Of a stretch of DNA of 64,000 nucleotides, positions 9,316-19,115 are shown piece by piece (positions within the stretch are counted from its first letter, which is position 1; each line of letters starts with the position of its first letter). Made by a program: the position numbers and the translations under genes. The notes under the pieces are model-generated. The model was not told where the DNA came from, ran no database searches, and was given only the letters and a program-made list of their open reading frames with translations. The DNA lies in assembly GCA_963792175.1 (NCBI GenBank), contig CAWBVG010000053.1:62001-126000 (forward strand), given 5' to 3'. Origin of the DNA: CAWBVG01 sp963792175. Its GTDB lineage: Bacteria; Acidobacteriota; Vicinamibacteria; Vicinamibacterales; CAVVIG01.

Positions 9316-10263
9316 ATGAAACTACTCGTCACGGGTGCGGCAGGGTTTCTGGGCGGCCGGCTGGCCAGAGCGGCGCTCGCGGGCATCCCCGGATTGCCTC
9401 CACTGTCGAAGCTGGTGGCGGTCGACACCGCGCCGTGCGTGCTCGACGACCCTCGCGTCGATTGCAGAACCGGCACCATCACCGACGACGACTTCACGCG
9501 CTCCATCGTCGACAGTGACGTCGACGTCGTGTACCACCTGGCGGCGATTGTGAGCGGTCAGGCGGAGGCCGAGTTCGACCTCGGCATGAAGGTGAACGTC
9601 GACGCGACACGCACACTCCTCGAGGCATGCCGGCGTCTGAAGAAGCCGCCGCGCTTCATCTTCACGAGCACGGTCGCCGTTTTCGGCGGACCTTTGCCGC
9701 CGGTTGTCCCGGACTCCGCGGCGGTGACGCCCCAGTCCTCTTACGGATCGGCCAAAGCGATCGACGAGCTCCTCGTGAACGAGTACTCGCGGCGGGGATT
9801 CATCGACGGCATCGTCTGCCGGCTGCCGACGATTGCGGTGCGGCCCGGCGCGCCGAACGCGGCGGCGTCGTCGTTCGTCAGCGGCATCGTCCGCGAGCCG
9901 CTGGCCGGCATCGACACCGTGTGTCCGGTGCCGCTCGAGACGCGCTTGTGGATCAGCTCACCCGATGTCGTCACGCAGAATCTGGTGCATGCCGCCCGGC
10001 TCGATGCGTCGGCCTTGGAAGGCCGGCGCAACATCAACCTCCCCGGCTTGACGGTCACCGCCGAAGAGATGCTGGCGAGCCTCGAGCGGCTGGCCGGCGC
10101 CGAGGTGCGATCGCGCGTTCGTTGTGAGATCGATCAGCGGATCTGGCGCCTCGTCAGCACCTGGCCGGGCGCCTTCGACATCAGCCGCGCGCTGAGGCTC
10201 GGCTTCAGCGTCGACCGCGACATCGACGCGGTCGTCCGGCAGTTCATGGCCGGCGGGCGCTGA
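9316..10263 (+). CDS. denD: DenD-like NAD-dependent epimerase/dehydrogenase
   Basis: A 315-residue extended SDR. It shows the GAAGFLGG nucleotide-binding loop (residues 7-14) and YHLAAIVSGQAEAEFDLGMK, a stretch very like D-erythronate dehydrogenase DenD. The catalytic SSYGSAK (Tyr-x3-Lys) and LPTIAVRPGAPNAAASSF segments follow. DenD oxidises the C2 hydroxyl of D-erythronate in four-carbon sugar-acid breakdown. The family match is good, but no DenD partner genes (kinase, isomerase) are next door, so the exact substrate is uncertain. The gene is intact and divergent from the SDR, with the following isomerase convergent only 7 bases away. Confidence 0.78.
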   Translation: MKLLVTGAAGFLGGRLARAALAGIPGLPPLSKLVAVDTAPCVLDDPRVDCRTGTITDDDFTRSIVDSDVDVVYHLAAIVSGQAEAEFDLGMKVNVDATRTLLEACRRLKKPPRFIFTSTVAVFGGPLPPVVPDSAAVTPQSSYGSAKAIDELLVNEYSRRGFIDGIVCRLPTIAVRPGAPNAAASSFVSGIVREPLAGIDTVCPVPLETRLWISSPDVVTQNLVHAARLDASALEGRRNINLPGLTVTAEEMLASLERLAGAEVRSRVRCEIDQRIWRLVSTWPGAFDISRALRLGFSVDRDIDAVVRQFMAGGR

Positions 10264-10270
10264 AGCAGGG

Positions 10271-11215
10271 TCAGCTTCTCAAATCCGCGTGCAGCGTTTC
10301 GAGCAGGTACTTCTTGTGGGCATTCATGTCCTGCTCGACCGTGCCCTCGCCGGGCCTGGGCGCGTCGAAATCCAGCGTGACCCACCCGTCGTAGCCGCGT
10401 TCGCGCAGAACGCGGAAGAACGCGGGGAAGTCCACGCCTCCCGCTCCGAGGCGCTTATAGAGGTTGACCCGGTTGTGTTCCGCTTCGCTGGGCGCCGGAC
10501 CTTTCCAGCCGCTGGCGGTGTTGTATTTGGCCTCCGCGTCCTTGAGATGGATGGCCGCGATCCTCGAGTAGTAGTCGCGAAGACACTTCACGGGGTCGAT
10601 GCCGCCCAACGTCGCATGTCCGGTGTCGAGCACGAGATACACGAGTGTGGGATCGGTCATCTCCATCATCATGTCCAGCTCGGGTTGCCGCTCCACGAGC
10701 GTCCACGCGTGCGGATGGAACGCGAACCTGATGCCGGCATCGGCGGTTCGCTTGCCGACCTCATTCAGATTCCTCGCAAGCGTTTTGGCGTTCGCCGGGC
10801 TCAGGTTGTCGGCACTGACTCGCTTGCTCAGATTGACCTTCAGATGCGTGCATCCGAAATGAGCCACGTAACGGGCGCGCGCGGTATTGCTCTCAATCGT
10901 CTCCTGCAGCCGTGAGGCGTCGAGGTACTCTCCGCCGCTGCCGACCGTGCACAGCGCGAGACCGGAGGCATCGAGCACCTTCTTGAGTTGATCGGGCGGC
11001 TGCTTGAGGTATTGCGGGATGTCATCCTGGAACGGCTCGATGCCGTGGTACCCGTACCGCGCCGCCATCTGGATGCCCGTCTCCGGATGCGGCGGGGTCG
11101 TGCGGAACTGATGGCCGCTCATGGCGTAGCGCATCTTGTCGCCAGGACGCGCGTACACTCGGGCAGCGACGGCAGCGCCAAGGCCCGCACCGAGGAATTC
11201 ACGGCGAGTCAGCAT
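10271..11215 (-). CDS. Sugar phosphate isomerase/epimerase (TIM barrel), Tat-exported
   Basis: A 314-residue xylose-isomerase-like TIM-barrel protein. The N-terminus TRREFLGAGLGAAVA is a twin-arginine signal, so it acts in the periplasm. ATG 11215 has a GGAGG site. Metal-ligand positions of the family appear in HGIEPF, FAFHPHAW, VLDTGHATLGG and IHLKDAEA. The protein ends GYDGWVTLDFD, as is common in this family. Such exported relatives are abundant in Acidobacteria and Planctomycetes and usually have no assigned substrate. The gene is intact. Confidence 0.82.
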   Translation of the reverse strand: MLTRREFLGAGLGAAVAARVYARPGDKMRYAMSGHQFRTTPPHPETGIQMAARYGYHGIEPFQDDIPQYLKQPPDQLKKVLDASGLALCTVGSGGEYLDASRLQETIESNTARARYVAHFGCTHLKVNLSKRVSADNLSPANAKTLARNLNEVGKRTADAGIRFAFHPHAWTLVERQPELDMMMEMTDPTLVYLVLDTGHATLGGIDPVKCLRDYYSRIAAIHLKDAEAKYNTASGWKGPAPSEAEHNRVNLYKRLGAGGVDFPAFFRVLRERGYDGWVTLDFDAPRPGEGTVEQDMNAHKKYLLETLHADLRS

Positions 11216-11250
11216 GGTGCACCTCCCTGCTCGTCAAGATATACGGACAT

Positions 11251-11270
11251 AGGGGCTAGGGGCTAGGCGG
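11251..11270. repeat. Short tandem repeat, GGGGCTAG type
   Basis: Two exact copies of GGGGCTAG followed by a third partial copy, upstream of the isomerase start at 11215. The same unit builds the larger hairpin at 57620-57691 and the coding repeat at 60315-60445. No complementary arm is visible here. Confidence 0.5.
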
Positions 11271-11383
11271 CTCGCTGACCACGGACGTGGGACTGCAGGC
11301 GACTGGGGAGCAGAGGAGGCAGGGGGACGAGAAACGACGATTCCCTCGCCGTTTCCCGTCGGTGTGCGTTCAGATTGTCGCGG

Positions 11384-11960
11384 CTACTGACACGACGCCG
11401 CCACGATCTTGCCCGATTTGACTCGAAGCACCGGTGCGTGGGCATCGGATCCAGCCGCCGGGTCGGTCGACAATGCGGCGTTGTCTTGCGGATCGAGCAC
11501 TCCGGTCAGCGCCAGCTTCTTTCCGACGAGCGGGCTCAGCGCGGACGGATTCGCGATGAGGCGATAGGTTTGACCCGACGACCCGCTGGTCGCGGTGGCC
11601 GCGTCTGTCGTGCTCGCGGTGCCTGTCGTGCTCGCAGCGTCGGTCGTGCTCGGTCGCGTCGGCCGGTGCGGATGTCGCGTTTACCAACGTGAACAGGAGC
11701 GCAGCTTCATTGCTGTCGCCGGTCGTGGCTGTTCCGGTCGTGCCTGCCGTGCCCGCGGTCCCAGCCGTTCCAGCCACCCCGGCGGTGCCAGCCAATCCAA
11801 CCGTCATCACGCCCTGTTTCAGGCAGCCTGTTACCGTGATTTGCGCTTCGGTGGACGGTGTCGTGCTCTGCGGTGCAGACGACGTCTGCGCGCCAACCAC
11901 CGTCGCGAAGCCTACAATCGCTGTCGACACTCCTGTCCAGATCGTTCTCGTCTTCCTCAT
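11384..11960 (-). CDS. Secreted low-complexity protein with Gly-Thr-Ala repeats, one frameshift
   Basis: About 190 residues after repair. It has a signal peptide (ending VVGAQT), then the ITVTGCLKQG motif seen in small exported beta-barrel-like proteins of Acidobacteria. Next comes a run of GTAG units (about residues 56-80), a Ser/Thr-rich linker, and a second beta part (QTYRLIANPSALSPLVGKKL) ending CQ-stop at 11384. One surplus G near 11645 (ACC then AGC expected) breaks the frame. I know no function. The repeat DNA has a 9-base period and may vary in copy number between strains. Confidence 0.6.
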
Positions 11961-12041
11961 GCATCCTCCCGGGCATTTTCGGTCTGCAACCGTTGGACCG
12001 CATCGAGGTCAGGAGTAAAGCATTTCCACTTGTACGTAGTA

Positions 12042-12668
12042 TTAGCGCACGTCGTAGCGGTCGAGTTTCTCGTAGGGAATTTCGCGGAACATCGGCAGGC
12101 CTGCGGCCTCGACGATGGCGACGAGCCCGGCGCGCTCGTGGAACTCCATGTGGTCGCGGTTGATGACGACCGTGTTCGGATAGCCCGGCGCGAGCCGCCG
12201 GAACTCGCCGTCGATCAGCCGGAAACGCCGCACCATGTTCTCGGCGCTCTCGTGCGGCCGGTTTCGCTGTCTGATGTGCTTCTCGATCGTGTCGGTGTTC
12301 GACGTGAGGACGATGACGCGATCCGGGTTCCACGCGTCGCCGATCGCCAGCACCTTGCGGAGCTCGGCGTGGTACTCCGCCGGGTACTCGGCGATGTGGG
12401 CCTCGAGCGTGATGCGCGCGCCTTCGAAGAAGATCACTTTGCCGGGACGATCGCTGTCGGCGGCATCGCGATAGTTCGCGTCGTAGAGACGGGCGAAGTA
12501 GGCGGTCACGCCGACGGGGTTCCGGCCCGCGTCGATGTCTTCGAGGACCCGCGGATCCCAGACGCCTTCTTCGCCCTCTCCGTACGCCGCGTTGTGATAC
12601 AGGTCAGCGAGCTGCCGGACGAGCGTGCTCTTGCCGATGCCCGGCCCGCCGACGATCGCCACGCGCAT
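12042..12668 (-). CDS. P-loop kinase-like protein (deoxynucleoside-kinase type)
   Basis: A 208-residue cytoplasmic nucleotide-binding protein. The Walker A motif GGPGIGKST occupies residues 7-15. The FFEGARITLEAH region and the Arg-rich lid (RQRNRPHESAENMVRRF) resemble deoxynucleoside kinases and related small-molecule kinases. The acceptor is unknown; an AAA-type ATPase of NadR style is an alternative. It lies 11 bases after the YCII gene on the same strand and may be cotranscribed with it. The gene is intact. Confidence 0.62.
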   Translation of the reverse strand: MRVAIVGGPGIGKSTLVRQLADLYHNAAYGEGEEGVWDPRVLEDIDAGRNPVGVTAYFARLYDANYRDAADSDRPGKVIFFEGARITLEAHIAEYPAEYHAELRKVLAIGDAWNPDRVIVLTSNTDTIEKHIRQRNRPHESAENMVRRFRLIDGEFRRLAPGYPNTVVINRDHMEFHERAGLVAIVEAAGLPMFREIPYEKLDRYDVR

Positions 12669-12679
12669 GCGCCGTCATT

Positions 12680-13060
12680 CTACGTTGAGACCGTCGCGGT
12701 GGCCGCCGGCTGCCCCATCTCGACGACCGGCCGCACTTCGATGGTGCCGATCTTCGCCGACGGAATCCGCGCCGCGATTCCGATCGCCTCGTCGAGATCC
12801 TTCGCCTCGACCAGGTAGTAGCCGCCGAGCTGTTCGCGGGTTTCGGCGAACGGCCCGTCAGTGACCAGGCGCTTGCCGTCACGCACCCGCACGCTGGTCG
12901 CCATCGTCGTCGGCTGCAACTGCGCGCCCGCCAGGTAGTTGCCGGACGCTTTGACGCTCTGGCCGAACTGGCCGTACTCGGCGTAGATCTTCCCGCGCTC
13001 CGCCTCGGTCAGCCTCGCCCACCCCTTCTCGTCGTCGTGAATCAGCAGCATGTATTTCAT
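12680..13060 (-). CDS. YCII-related protein
   Basis: A 126-residue protein of the YCII superfamily, identified by MKYMLLIHDDE at the start and the hallmark VTDGPFAETREQLGGYYLVE (residues about 66-85). ATG 13060 has GGAGG. YCII proteins of this type are normally encoded beside ECF sigma factors of the COG4941 group, as here, but the pair is divergent (starts 76 bases apart) rather than in one operon. They are thought to work with the sigma factor, though the mechanism is not settled. The gene is intact. Confidence 0.85.
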   Translation of the reverse strand: MKYMLLIHDDEKGWARLTEAERGKIYAEYGQFGQSVKASGNYLAGAQLQPTTMATSVRVRDGKRLVTDGPFAETREQLGGYYLVEAKDLDEAIGIAARIPSAKIGTIEVRPVVEMGQPAATATVST

Positions 13061-13136
13061 GTGTGTGCCTCCATCAGTGAATCGAACGACAAGGGCCGGG
13101 ATCGACACCCCGCCGATAAAGTATTTACCATCGGCT

Positions 13137-14410
13137 ATGCCCCAGGGGGTCCACGACGCCACGGCCGCGGTCGATGCCGTTTACCGGTCGGATTGGGGCC
13201 GGATCGTGGCGGCGCTGATCCGGCTCCTGGGCGACTTCGATCTGGCCGAAGAGACGGCCCAGGAAGCGTTTACGGCCGCGGTCGACCAGTGGCGCAACGC
13301 GGGGCGTGCCCGAGTTTCCGCGCGCCTGGATCATCCAGACGGCCCGCCACAAGGCGATCGACCGGCTCCGGCGGCGCCAGAGGTCGTCCGAGGCGCTCGA
13401 CGCGCACGGGCCCTCGTGGTTCAACAAGACCATCGAAGAACCCGACTACGACACGCAACGAGATCCCGGACGATCGGCTTCGACTGATCTTCACCTGCTG
13501 CCACCCGGCGCTCGCCCTCGACGCCCAGGTCGCGTTGACGCTGCGGACGCTGGGCGGCCTCGACACCGATGAGATCGCGCGCGCGTTTCTGGTTCCGCCC
13601 GCGACGATGGCCCAGCGGCTGGTGCGGGCGAAGCGGAAGATTCGCGACGCGGGCATCCCCTACGTCGTGCCCGATACGCACGACATGCCCGCGCGGCTCG
13701 ACGCGGTCCTGACGGTGATCTATCTGATCTTCAACGAAGGCTACGCGCCGACACGGGGCGGGCCGCTGGTGCGAACGGACATCTCGGCGGAGGCGATCCG
13801 CCTGGGGCGGCTGGTGCGAACGTTGATGACGCCGGCGCCGGCGGAGGCGACCGCGCTCGTGGCCTTGATGCTGCTGCACGATTCGCGGCGCGACGCGCGG
13901 ACCGACGCCGCCGGCGATCTCGTCGTGCTCGAAGAGCAGGATCGCGCGCGGTGGAACCAGCAACAGATCGCCGAGGCGCTGCCGCTGGTCGAAGCCGCGC
14001 TGCGCGGCGGGCCCGGTCCGTTCGCGCTGCAGGCCGCGATCGCGGCGCTGCACTGTCAGGCCGCGACGGGCCGAAGAGACCGACTGGCCGCAAATCGTGC
14101 GTCTCTACGATGTGCTCGAACGTGTGCAGCCTTCCCCGATCGTGGCGCTGAACCGGGCGGTGGCGATCGCGATGGTGGATCGGTGCCGGCCCCGCGCTCG
14201 CGCTGGTCGACGCGCTCGGCGCCCGGGGCGATCTCGATGGCTACCACCTGTTTCACGCGACGCGCGCGGATCTGCTGCGCCGGCTCGGACGCATCGACGG
14301 AGGCGGCCAGCAGCTATACCCGCGCCATTGCGCTCGCGGCCAACGACGCCGAGCGCCGCTTTCTCGAACGCCGGCTGCGCGAAGTGCAGTCGGCCGGGTC
14401 GTCGGTCTGA
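13137..14410 (+). CDS. ECF RNA polymerase sigma factor (COG4941 type), several frameshifts
   Basis: About 420 residues after repair. The N-terminal sigma2 region is AVYRSDWGRIVAALIRLLGD and ETAQEAFTAAVDQW. Sigma4 is TLRTLGGLDTDEIARAFLV, followed by a long C-terminal tail (VIYLIFNEGYAPTRGG onward) of the DUF6596/TPR-like type that marks this group. Five single-base insertions are needed to read it through: near 13303 (GGGG for GGG), 13452, 14067 (GGG for GG), 14183 and 14295 (GG for G). All are surplus bases, mostly in G runs. The ATG at 13137 faces the YCII gene. The stop overlaps the next gene's start as TGATG, so both may be cotranscribed. Confidence 0.82.
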
Positions 14411-15762
14411 TGGCGCGTCCAGCCGAGCACGAAACCGTGACCGTCGCGGGACGCGACGTGACGATTTCGAACCCGCGCAAGGTGCTCTTTCCTCAAGCGG
14501 GCTATACCAAACTGGATCTCGCACGCTACTACCTGGCGGTCGCCGACGGCGCACTGCGCGGCGCGCGCGGACGGCCGACGGTCCTGGTCCGCTATCCCAA
14601 CGGGATCGACGGCGAGTTCTTCTATCAGAAACGCGCGCCCGATTCGCGCCCTCCATGGGTCGAGGTCGTCGCCTTGAGCTTTCCGTCCGGACGCACCGCC
14701 GAGGAAGTCGTGCCGCGCGACGCCGCCACCCTCGTGTGGATGGCGAACCTCGCCTGTCTCGAGCTGCATCCGCATCCGGTTCGCGCTCTCGATCTCGATC
14801 ACCCGGACGAGTTGCGGATCGACCTCGATCCCGTGCCGGGCGTCCCGTGGTCGCAGCTGCGCGAAGTCGCGCACGTCGTTCGCGCAACGCTGGACGATTT
14901 CGGGCTCGTCGGCTGGCCGAAGACGTCGGGCTCGCGCGGGATGCATGTCTACGTGCGCATCCACCAACAGTGGACCTTCGCCCAGGTGCGGCGCGCGGCA
15001 CTCGCGTTCGCCCGCGAGGTCGAACGCCGCGCGCCGGCGCTCGCCACCAGCAAGTGGTGGAAGGAAGAGCGCCAGGGTGTCTTCCTCGATTACAACCAGA
15101 ACGCCAAGGACCGGACGATCGCCAGCGCCTACTCGGTTCGGCCGAAGCCGGACGCGCGGGTGTCCGCGCCGTTGACGTGGGACGAAATCGACAGCTGCGC
15201 GCCGGAGGATTTCACGCTGGCGACGATGCCGTCGCGCTTTGCCAGCATCGGCGATCGGCACGCCGCCATCGATGACCATCCGTGTGCGATCGATCGGCTG
15301 CTGGATCTCTCGGCCAGCCAGGAGCGCGACGGGTTGGGCGATGCGCCGTGGCCGCCGAACTACAAGAAGCAGCCGGGCGAACCGGCGCGCGTCCAACCAT
15401 CGCGGCGCCGGATGCCGAAAGACGGGGATGGCGGCGATGGCTCACCGAAGCCTCGGCGGGTCCCGAAACGTCCGCTCGTCGAGATCGCGCGGTCAGGAAA
15501 AAAGGACGAGGCGCTCGCCGGGCTCGAGCGCTGGAAAGCGCGCCATCCCGACGCTGCCGCGCACTTGCAGCCTGCCGATGTTCTCGTCGACGCCATGCGC
15601 GGACGCTTTCACACCTGGACGCGCATCCGCGTCAACCTGCAGCACGTGCCGCCCGAGATTCGCCCGCCGCAGGAAGCGCTCGATCCGGACGAGACGCCGA
15701 ACGATTGGGCGAATGTGTCGGAAGCCGATCGCGAGGCGTGGCGACGGCAGCGCAAAGGCTGA
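14410..15762 (+). CDS. ligD: LigD-type polymerase/primase module of bacterial NHEJ
   Basis: A 450-residue protein. Residues about 10-300 match the archaeo-eukaryotic primase fold of LigD: ISNPRKVLFPQAGYTKLDLA, then RYPNGIDGEFFYQKRAP, the catalytic acidic pair in LRIDLDPVPG, and the PKTSGSRGMHVYVRI loop. In bacterial end joining this module fills in broken ends with nucleotides. A basic linker and a small C-terminal domain follow. The ligase module is a separate gene at 26637-27717, so LigD functions are split here. No Ku gene is in the window. The reading frame is intact and overlaps the sigma-factor stop by one base. Confidence 0.87.
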   Translation: MARPAEHETVTVAGRDVTISNPRKVLFPQAGYTKLDLARYYLAVADGALRGARGRPTVLVRYPNGIDGEFFYQKRAPDSRPPWVEVVALSFPSGRTAEEVVPRDAATLVWMANLACLELHPHPVRALDLDHPDELRIDLDPVPGVPWSQLREVAHVVRATLDDFGLVGWPKTSGSRGMHVYVRIHQQWTFAQVRRAALAFAREVERRAPALATSKWWKEERQGVFLDYNQNAKDRTIASAYSVRPKPDARVSAPLTWDEIDSCAPEDFTLATMPSRFASIGDRHAAIDDHPCAIDRLLDLSASQERDGLGDAPWPPNYKKQPGEPARVQPSRRRMPKDGDGGDGSPKPRRVPKRPLVEIARSGKKDEALAGLERWKARHPDAAAHLQPADVLVDAMRGRFHTWTRIRVNLQHVPPEIRPPQEALDPDETPNDWANVSEADREAWRRQRKG

Positions 15763-15797
15763 GGATCACCGTCGCGCGCCACGCCGACAGCTGAACC

Positions 15798-16237
15798 TCA
15801 ACGCACTCGAAAGACGCGGATCGATGACGCGCAGTCGTTGAACGTGTCGTGCGAGCACGGGCCTCGCACCAGCTGATAGTTCGCCACGTTCTCTTCGCCG
15901 ACGTCGGCCGCCCATCCCTTGAACTTCGGGTCCTCGTAGAGCGTCGCCCGCCAGCCGGGCGCCACGCGGATCGACGACGCGCAGTCGTCCCAGCTGTCGG
16001 TCGAAGACGTGTTGCCGTTCGCGTCGGTGTCGGTTCGCACGCACGGGCCGCGCACGCTCTCGAGATTCTCGATATCGGTTGTGATGTGCGCGGACTCGCC
16101 AAGAAAGTTGGCGTGCTGGTAGATGACGATGCCCGTCGTCAGCTCGGAAGGCGCGGTCGGCAGGCGGTTGTCGCCGCAGCTGTCGAGGAAGAACGCCGCT
16201 ATGCCGCAAAGGCGAGTCTGGCCGCGTTAAGCGTCAA
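15798..16237 (-). CDS. Beta/gamma-crystallin-like lipoprotein, frameshifted near start
   Basis: About 145 residues. The mature part has two similar motifs, each ending DDCASSIRV or NDCASSIRV and each with an aromatic-Gly core (YQHANFLGESAHI and LYEDPKFKGWAADV). This is the pattern of beta/gamma-crystallin or peptidase-inhibitor I36 domains. The N-terminus reads AAFFLDSCGDN, a lipobox-like cysteine. No standard start exists in that frame. A TTG at 16237 starts TLNAARLAFAA in another frame and joins after one base is changed near 16200. Extracellular stability or calcium binding is typical of such folds; the role is unknown. Confidence 0.5.
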
Positions 16238-16269
16238 TTCATTCCACACCGAACACCCCGAACCCTCAA

Positions 16270-16490
16270 TATACGCGCCTGGACAGTGATCCAAAAAAGG
16301 GCACTAGCTAACGTTTTCGCACCATTTTGTCTTTTTATAGAACAAACAGACGCGATCTCAGTCGATTGTCTCTACCACTTAACTTGCTGCAATCGCATGA
16401 GTTCGTTGAGTGGATTCGCTGATTTGAACATGGCGATCCTATTGCTCTATCGAGTCTTGTTGTGTGCCTTGTTGACTGCGAGTTAGTCCG
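16270..16490. other. AT-rich intergenic island
   Basis: About 220 bases that are visibly richer in A and T than everything around them, including an A6 run near 16290 and a T5 run near 16332. It separates the crystallin-like gene from the RedB-like gene. A frame of 66 codons is open across most of it but resembles no family. It may hold promoters for both divergent genes. Confidence 0.4.
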
Positions 16491-17078
16491 TTGACCCGCT
16501 ACTGGTTCGGCGCCGTCGCCGTAGTCTGGCTGTGCCTCGCCTCGGTCGGCCTGGCGGTGCTCTGGCGGTACGACAACGCGCCGGGCGAACCGGCCACCGC
16601 GCCCGGATCGTGGCCGTCGCACTCGCATCTCGCGCGAGCGGCGGACGCGCCGACGCTGGTCATGCTCGCGCACCCGCAGTGCTCGTGCTCGCGCGCGAGC
16701 CTTGGCGAGTTGGAAGAATTGCTCGCGCGCACCGACGTTCAACCGAAGACCTACGTCGTGTTCTTGAAACCCGCGTCCTTTGGCGAGGGATGGGAACAGA
16801 CGGATCTCTGGCGGACCGCGAAGCGGCTGCGCGACGTGACGGTCGTTCGAGACGACGACGGCATTGAAGCGCGGGCGTTCGGGGCCGCGACGTCGGGACA
16901 GACGCTGTTGTACGACGAGCGCGGCCTGCTGGAGTTCAGCGGCGGGATCACCGGCTCTCGCGCGCATCAGGGCGATAACGCTGGACGGCAGTCGCTGCTC
17001 GCGCTGCTGAACGGCGGGCGACACGCACGCACGGGTACGAACGTGTACGGCTGCCCGCTGTTTGCGTCGGGCAGCTGA
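16491..17078 (+). CDS. RedB-like thioredoxin-fold membrane protein
   Basis: A 195-residue protein with one N-terminal transmembrane helix (residues 5-25) and a periplasmic thioredoxin-like domain. The segment LVMLAHPQCSCSRASLGELE places cysteines at CSC rather than the usual CxxC. It resembles proteins annotated RedB that are found beside membrane sensor kinases in Myxobacteria and relatives. The start is TTG. A kinase gene follows 27 bases later, so it may be a redox-sensing accessory of that kinase; this is inferred from position. The frame is intact. Confidence 0.6.
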   Translation: MTRYWFGAVAVVWLCLASVGLAVLWRYDNAPGEPATAPGSWPSHSHLARAADAPTLVMLAHPQCSCSRASLGELEELLARTDVQPKTYVVFLKPASFGEGWEQTDLWRTAKRLRDVTVVRDDDGIEARAFGAATSGQTLLYDERGLLEFSGGITGSRAHQGDNAGRQSLLALLNGGRHARTGTNVYGCPLFASGS

Positions 17079-17105
17079 GCTGCTCAGGCAGGAGTCGATC
17101 AATCG

Positions 17106-19112
17106 ATGCCGCAGGCCGTGCCGACCAGAAGCCGCGTGACCGAGCTCTTCGAACAGTACCAGTTCGATCTCCATCAGCGGACGGATCGGCTGTTTGCCGG
17201 CCTGCTGCGCTTTCCAATGGATCGCCGGCATCCTGTTCGCGCTGTGGATCTCGCCGCTCGCGTGGTCGGGCACCGTCAGCCGAACGCACGTTCACGTCTG
17301 GGCGGCGATCGTTCTCGGCGGCATCATCAATCTGTTTCCGGCGGCGCTCGGCATCCTGAGACCTGGCCAGCCGTCGACCCGCTTCACGATCGGCGTCGCC
17401 CAGATGCTGATGGGCGCCCTGCTGATCCACCTCACGGGCGGACGCATCGAAACGCACTTCCACGTGTTCGGCTCGTTGGCGTTCCTGGCGTTCTATCGTG
17501 ACTGGCGCGTCCTGATTCCCGCCACCATCGTCGTGGCGCTGGATCACATGCTGCGCGGCCTGTTCTGGCCGCAGTCGGTGTATGGCGTGTTCGTCGCGAG
17601 CCAGTGGCGCTGGCTCGAGCACGCGGCCTGGGTGATTTTCGAAGACGTGTTCCTGCATGATGTCGTGCGTCCGCGGCCTGGCCGAGATGCGGCAGACGGC
17701 CGAGCGCACCGCAGCGCTCGAACAGGAGGTCCGCACGCGCCAGCAGGCGGAGAATGACGAGCGGGCGCTGGCATCGCTGACGTCCGCCATCGGTCTGGCG
17801 CTGACGCGCGGGACCGAGCTGCGCACGATGCTGCAGCAGTGCACCGAGGCGCTGGTGAAGCACCTCGACGGCGGCCTCGCGCGCATCTGGACGCTGAACG
17901 ACGCCGAGCGGATGCTGGAACTGCAGGCCAGCGCCGGCACGCACACCCAGCTGGACGGCCCGCAGGCGAAGGTGCCGATCGGCGTGCTGTCGGTGGGCAT
18001 GATCGCCCTCGAGCGGACACCGCAGTTGTCGCCCGCTCGAACAGATCGACCCGCATGTGGACGACGCGCTCTGGGCGCGCCGGGAAGGGATGGTCGCCTT
18101 CGCCGGATATCCCCTGCTCGTCGACTCGAAGCTGGTGGGCGTCATGACGATCTTCTCGCGCCGCGAATTCTCGTCGTCGGTGCAGGACACGATGGCGGCG
18201 GTCGCCGATGGTGTCGCCGTCGGCATCGAGCGCAAACGCGCCGAGGCGGAGCTGAAACGGCGCGCCAAGGACCTCGAGGAAGCCCACGAGATTCAGCGAA
18301 CGCACGCACAGCAGCTGAGCGCGCTCGTCGATCAGCTCCGGGTCACCCAGCGTCATGCGGAGGCGGCGACCCGCGCCAAGAGCGATTTCCTCGCCAGCAT
18401 GAGCCACGAGCTGCGCACGCCGCTGAATGCGATCATCCTCTACAGCGAGCTGCTGCAGGAAGAAGCGGCGGACCACGGACAACAGGGATCGATCACCGAT
18501 CTGCAGAAGATTCAGTCCGCCGGCAAGCACCTGCTCGAGCTGATCAACGACATCCTCGATCTCTCGAAGATCGAAGCCGGCAAGATGTCGCTGTCGATCG
18601 AGACCTTCGACATCCGGACCATGCTCGACGAGCTGCTCGATACCGCGGCGCCGCTGGTCCAGAAGAACAACAACCGGCTGAATGTCTACTGCGAGGACGA
18701 CGCTGGGCACGATGGACTCCGACCTGACGAAGACGCGGCAGATCCTGTTCAACCTGCTGAGCAACGCCGGCAAGTTCACCGGGACGGCGCAATCGCGCTC
18801 GACGTCCGCCACAGCACCATGGCCGGACGGCCGTGCGTCGAGTTCGCGGTCACGGACACCGGCGTCGGCATGACACAGGCCCAGACGGAGAAGATCTTCG
18901 AGCCGTTCACGCAGGCCGACGTGACGACGACGCGCAAGTACGGCGGCACCGGCCTGGGGCTCGCGCTCGTCTCGCGCTTCTGTCAATTGATGGGTGGTTC
19001 GGTGGCGGTCCAGAGCGCGCCGGAAGAAGGCGCCCGCTTCGTGGTCCGCCTGCCGAGGTTGCCGGCCACGACGAGCGCGGTCGACGCCGGCGCACCGGCG
19101 AGGGTCGCGTAA
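17106..19112 (+). CDS. Membrane sensor histidine kinase with GAF-type domain, several frameshifts
   Basis: About 670 residues after repair. The N-terminal half has roughly five or six membrane helices with HLTGGRIETHFHVFGSLAFL, a module seen beside RedB-like genes. A GAF-like region follows (ALASLTSAIGLALTRGTELR onward), then a coiled coil, the HisKA box SHELRTPLNAII with the phospho-acceptor His, and an ATPase domain (NLLSNAGKFT, DTGVGM, KYGGTGLGLAL). Breaks lie near 17213, 17655, 18030 and 18697, each a surplus base, and near 18783, a missing C. The ATG at 17106 has AGGAG. It is the input kinase for the receiver encoded next. Confidence 0.82.
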
Positions 19113-19115
19113 CCG

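Noticed and set aside
16286..16486. A 66-codon gene in the AT-rich island
   Set aside because: No family match, no ribosome site, and the frame is explained by chance. Kept only as a described region.
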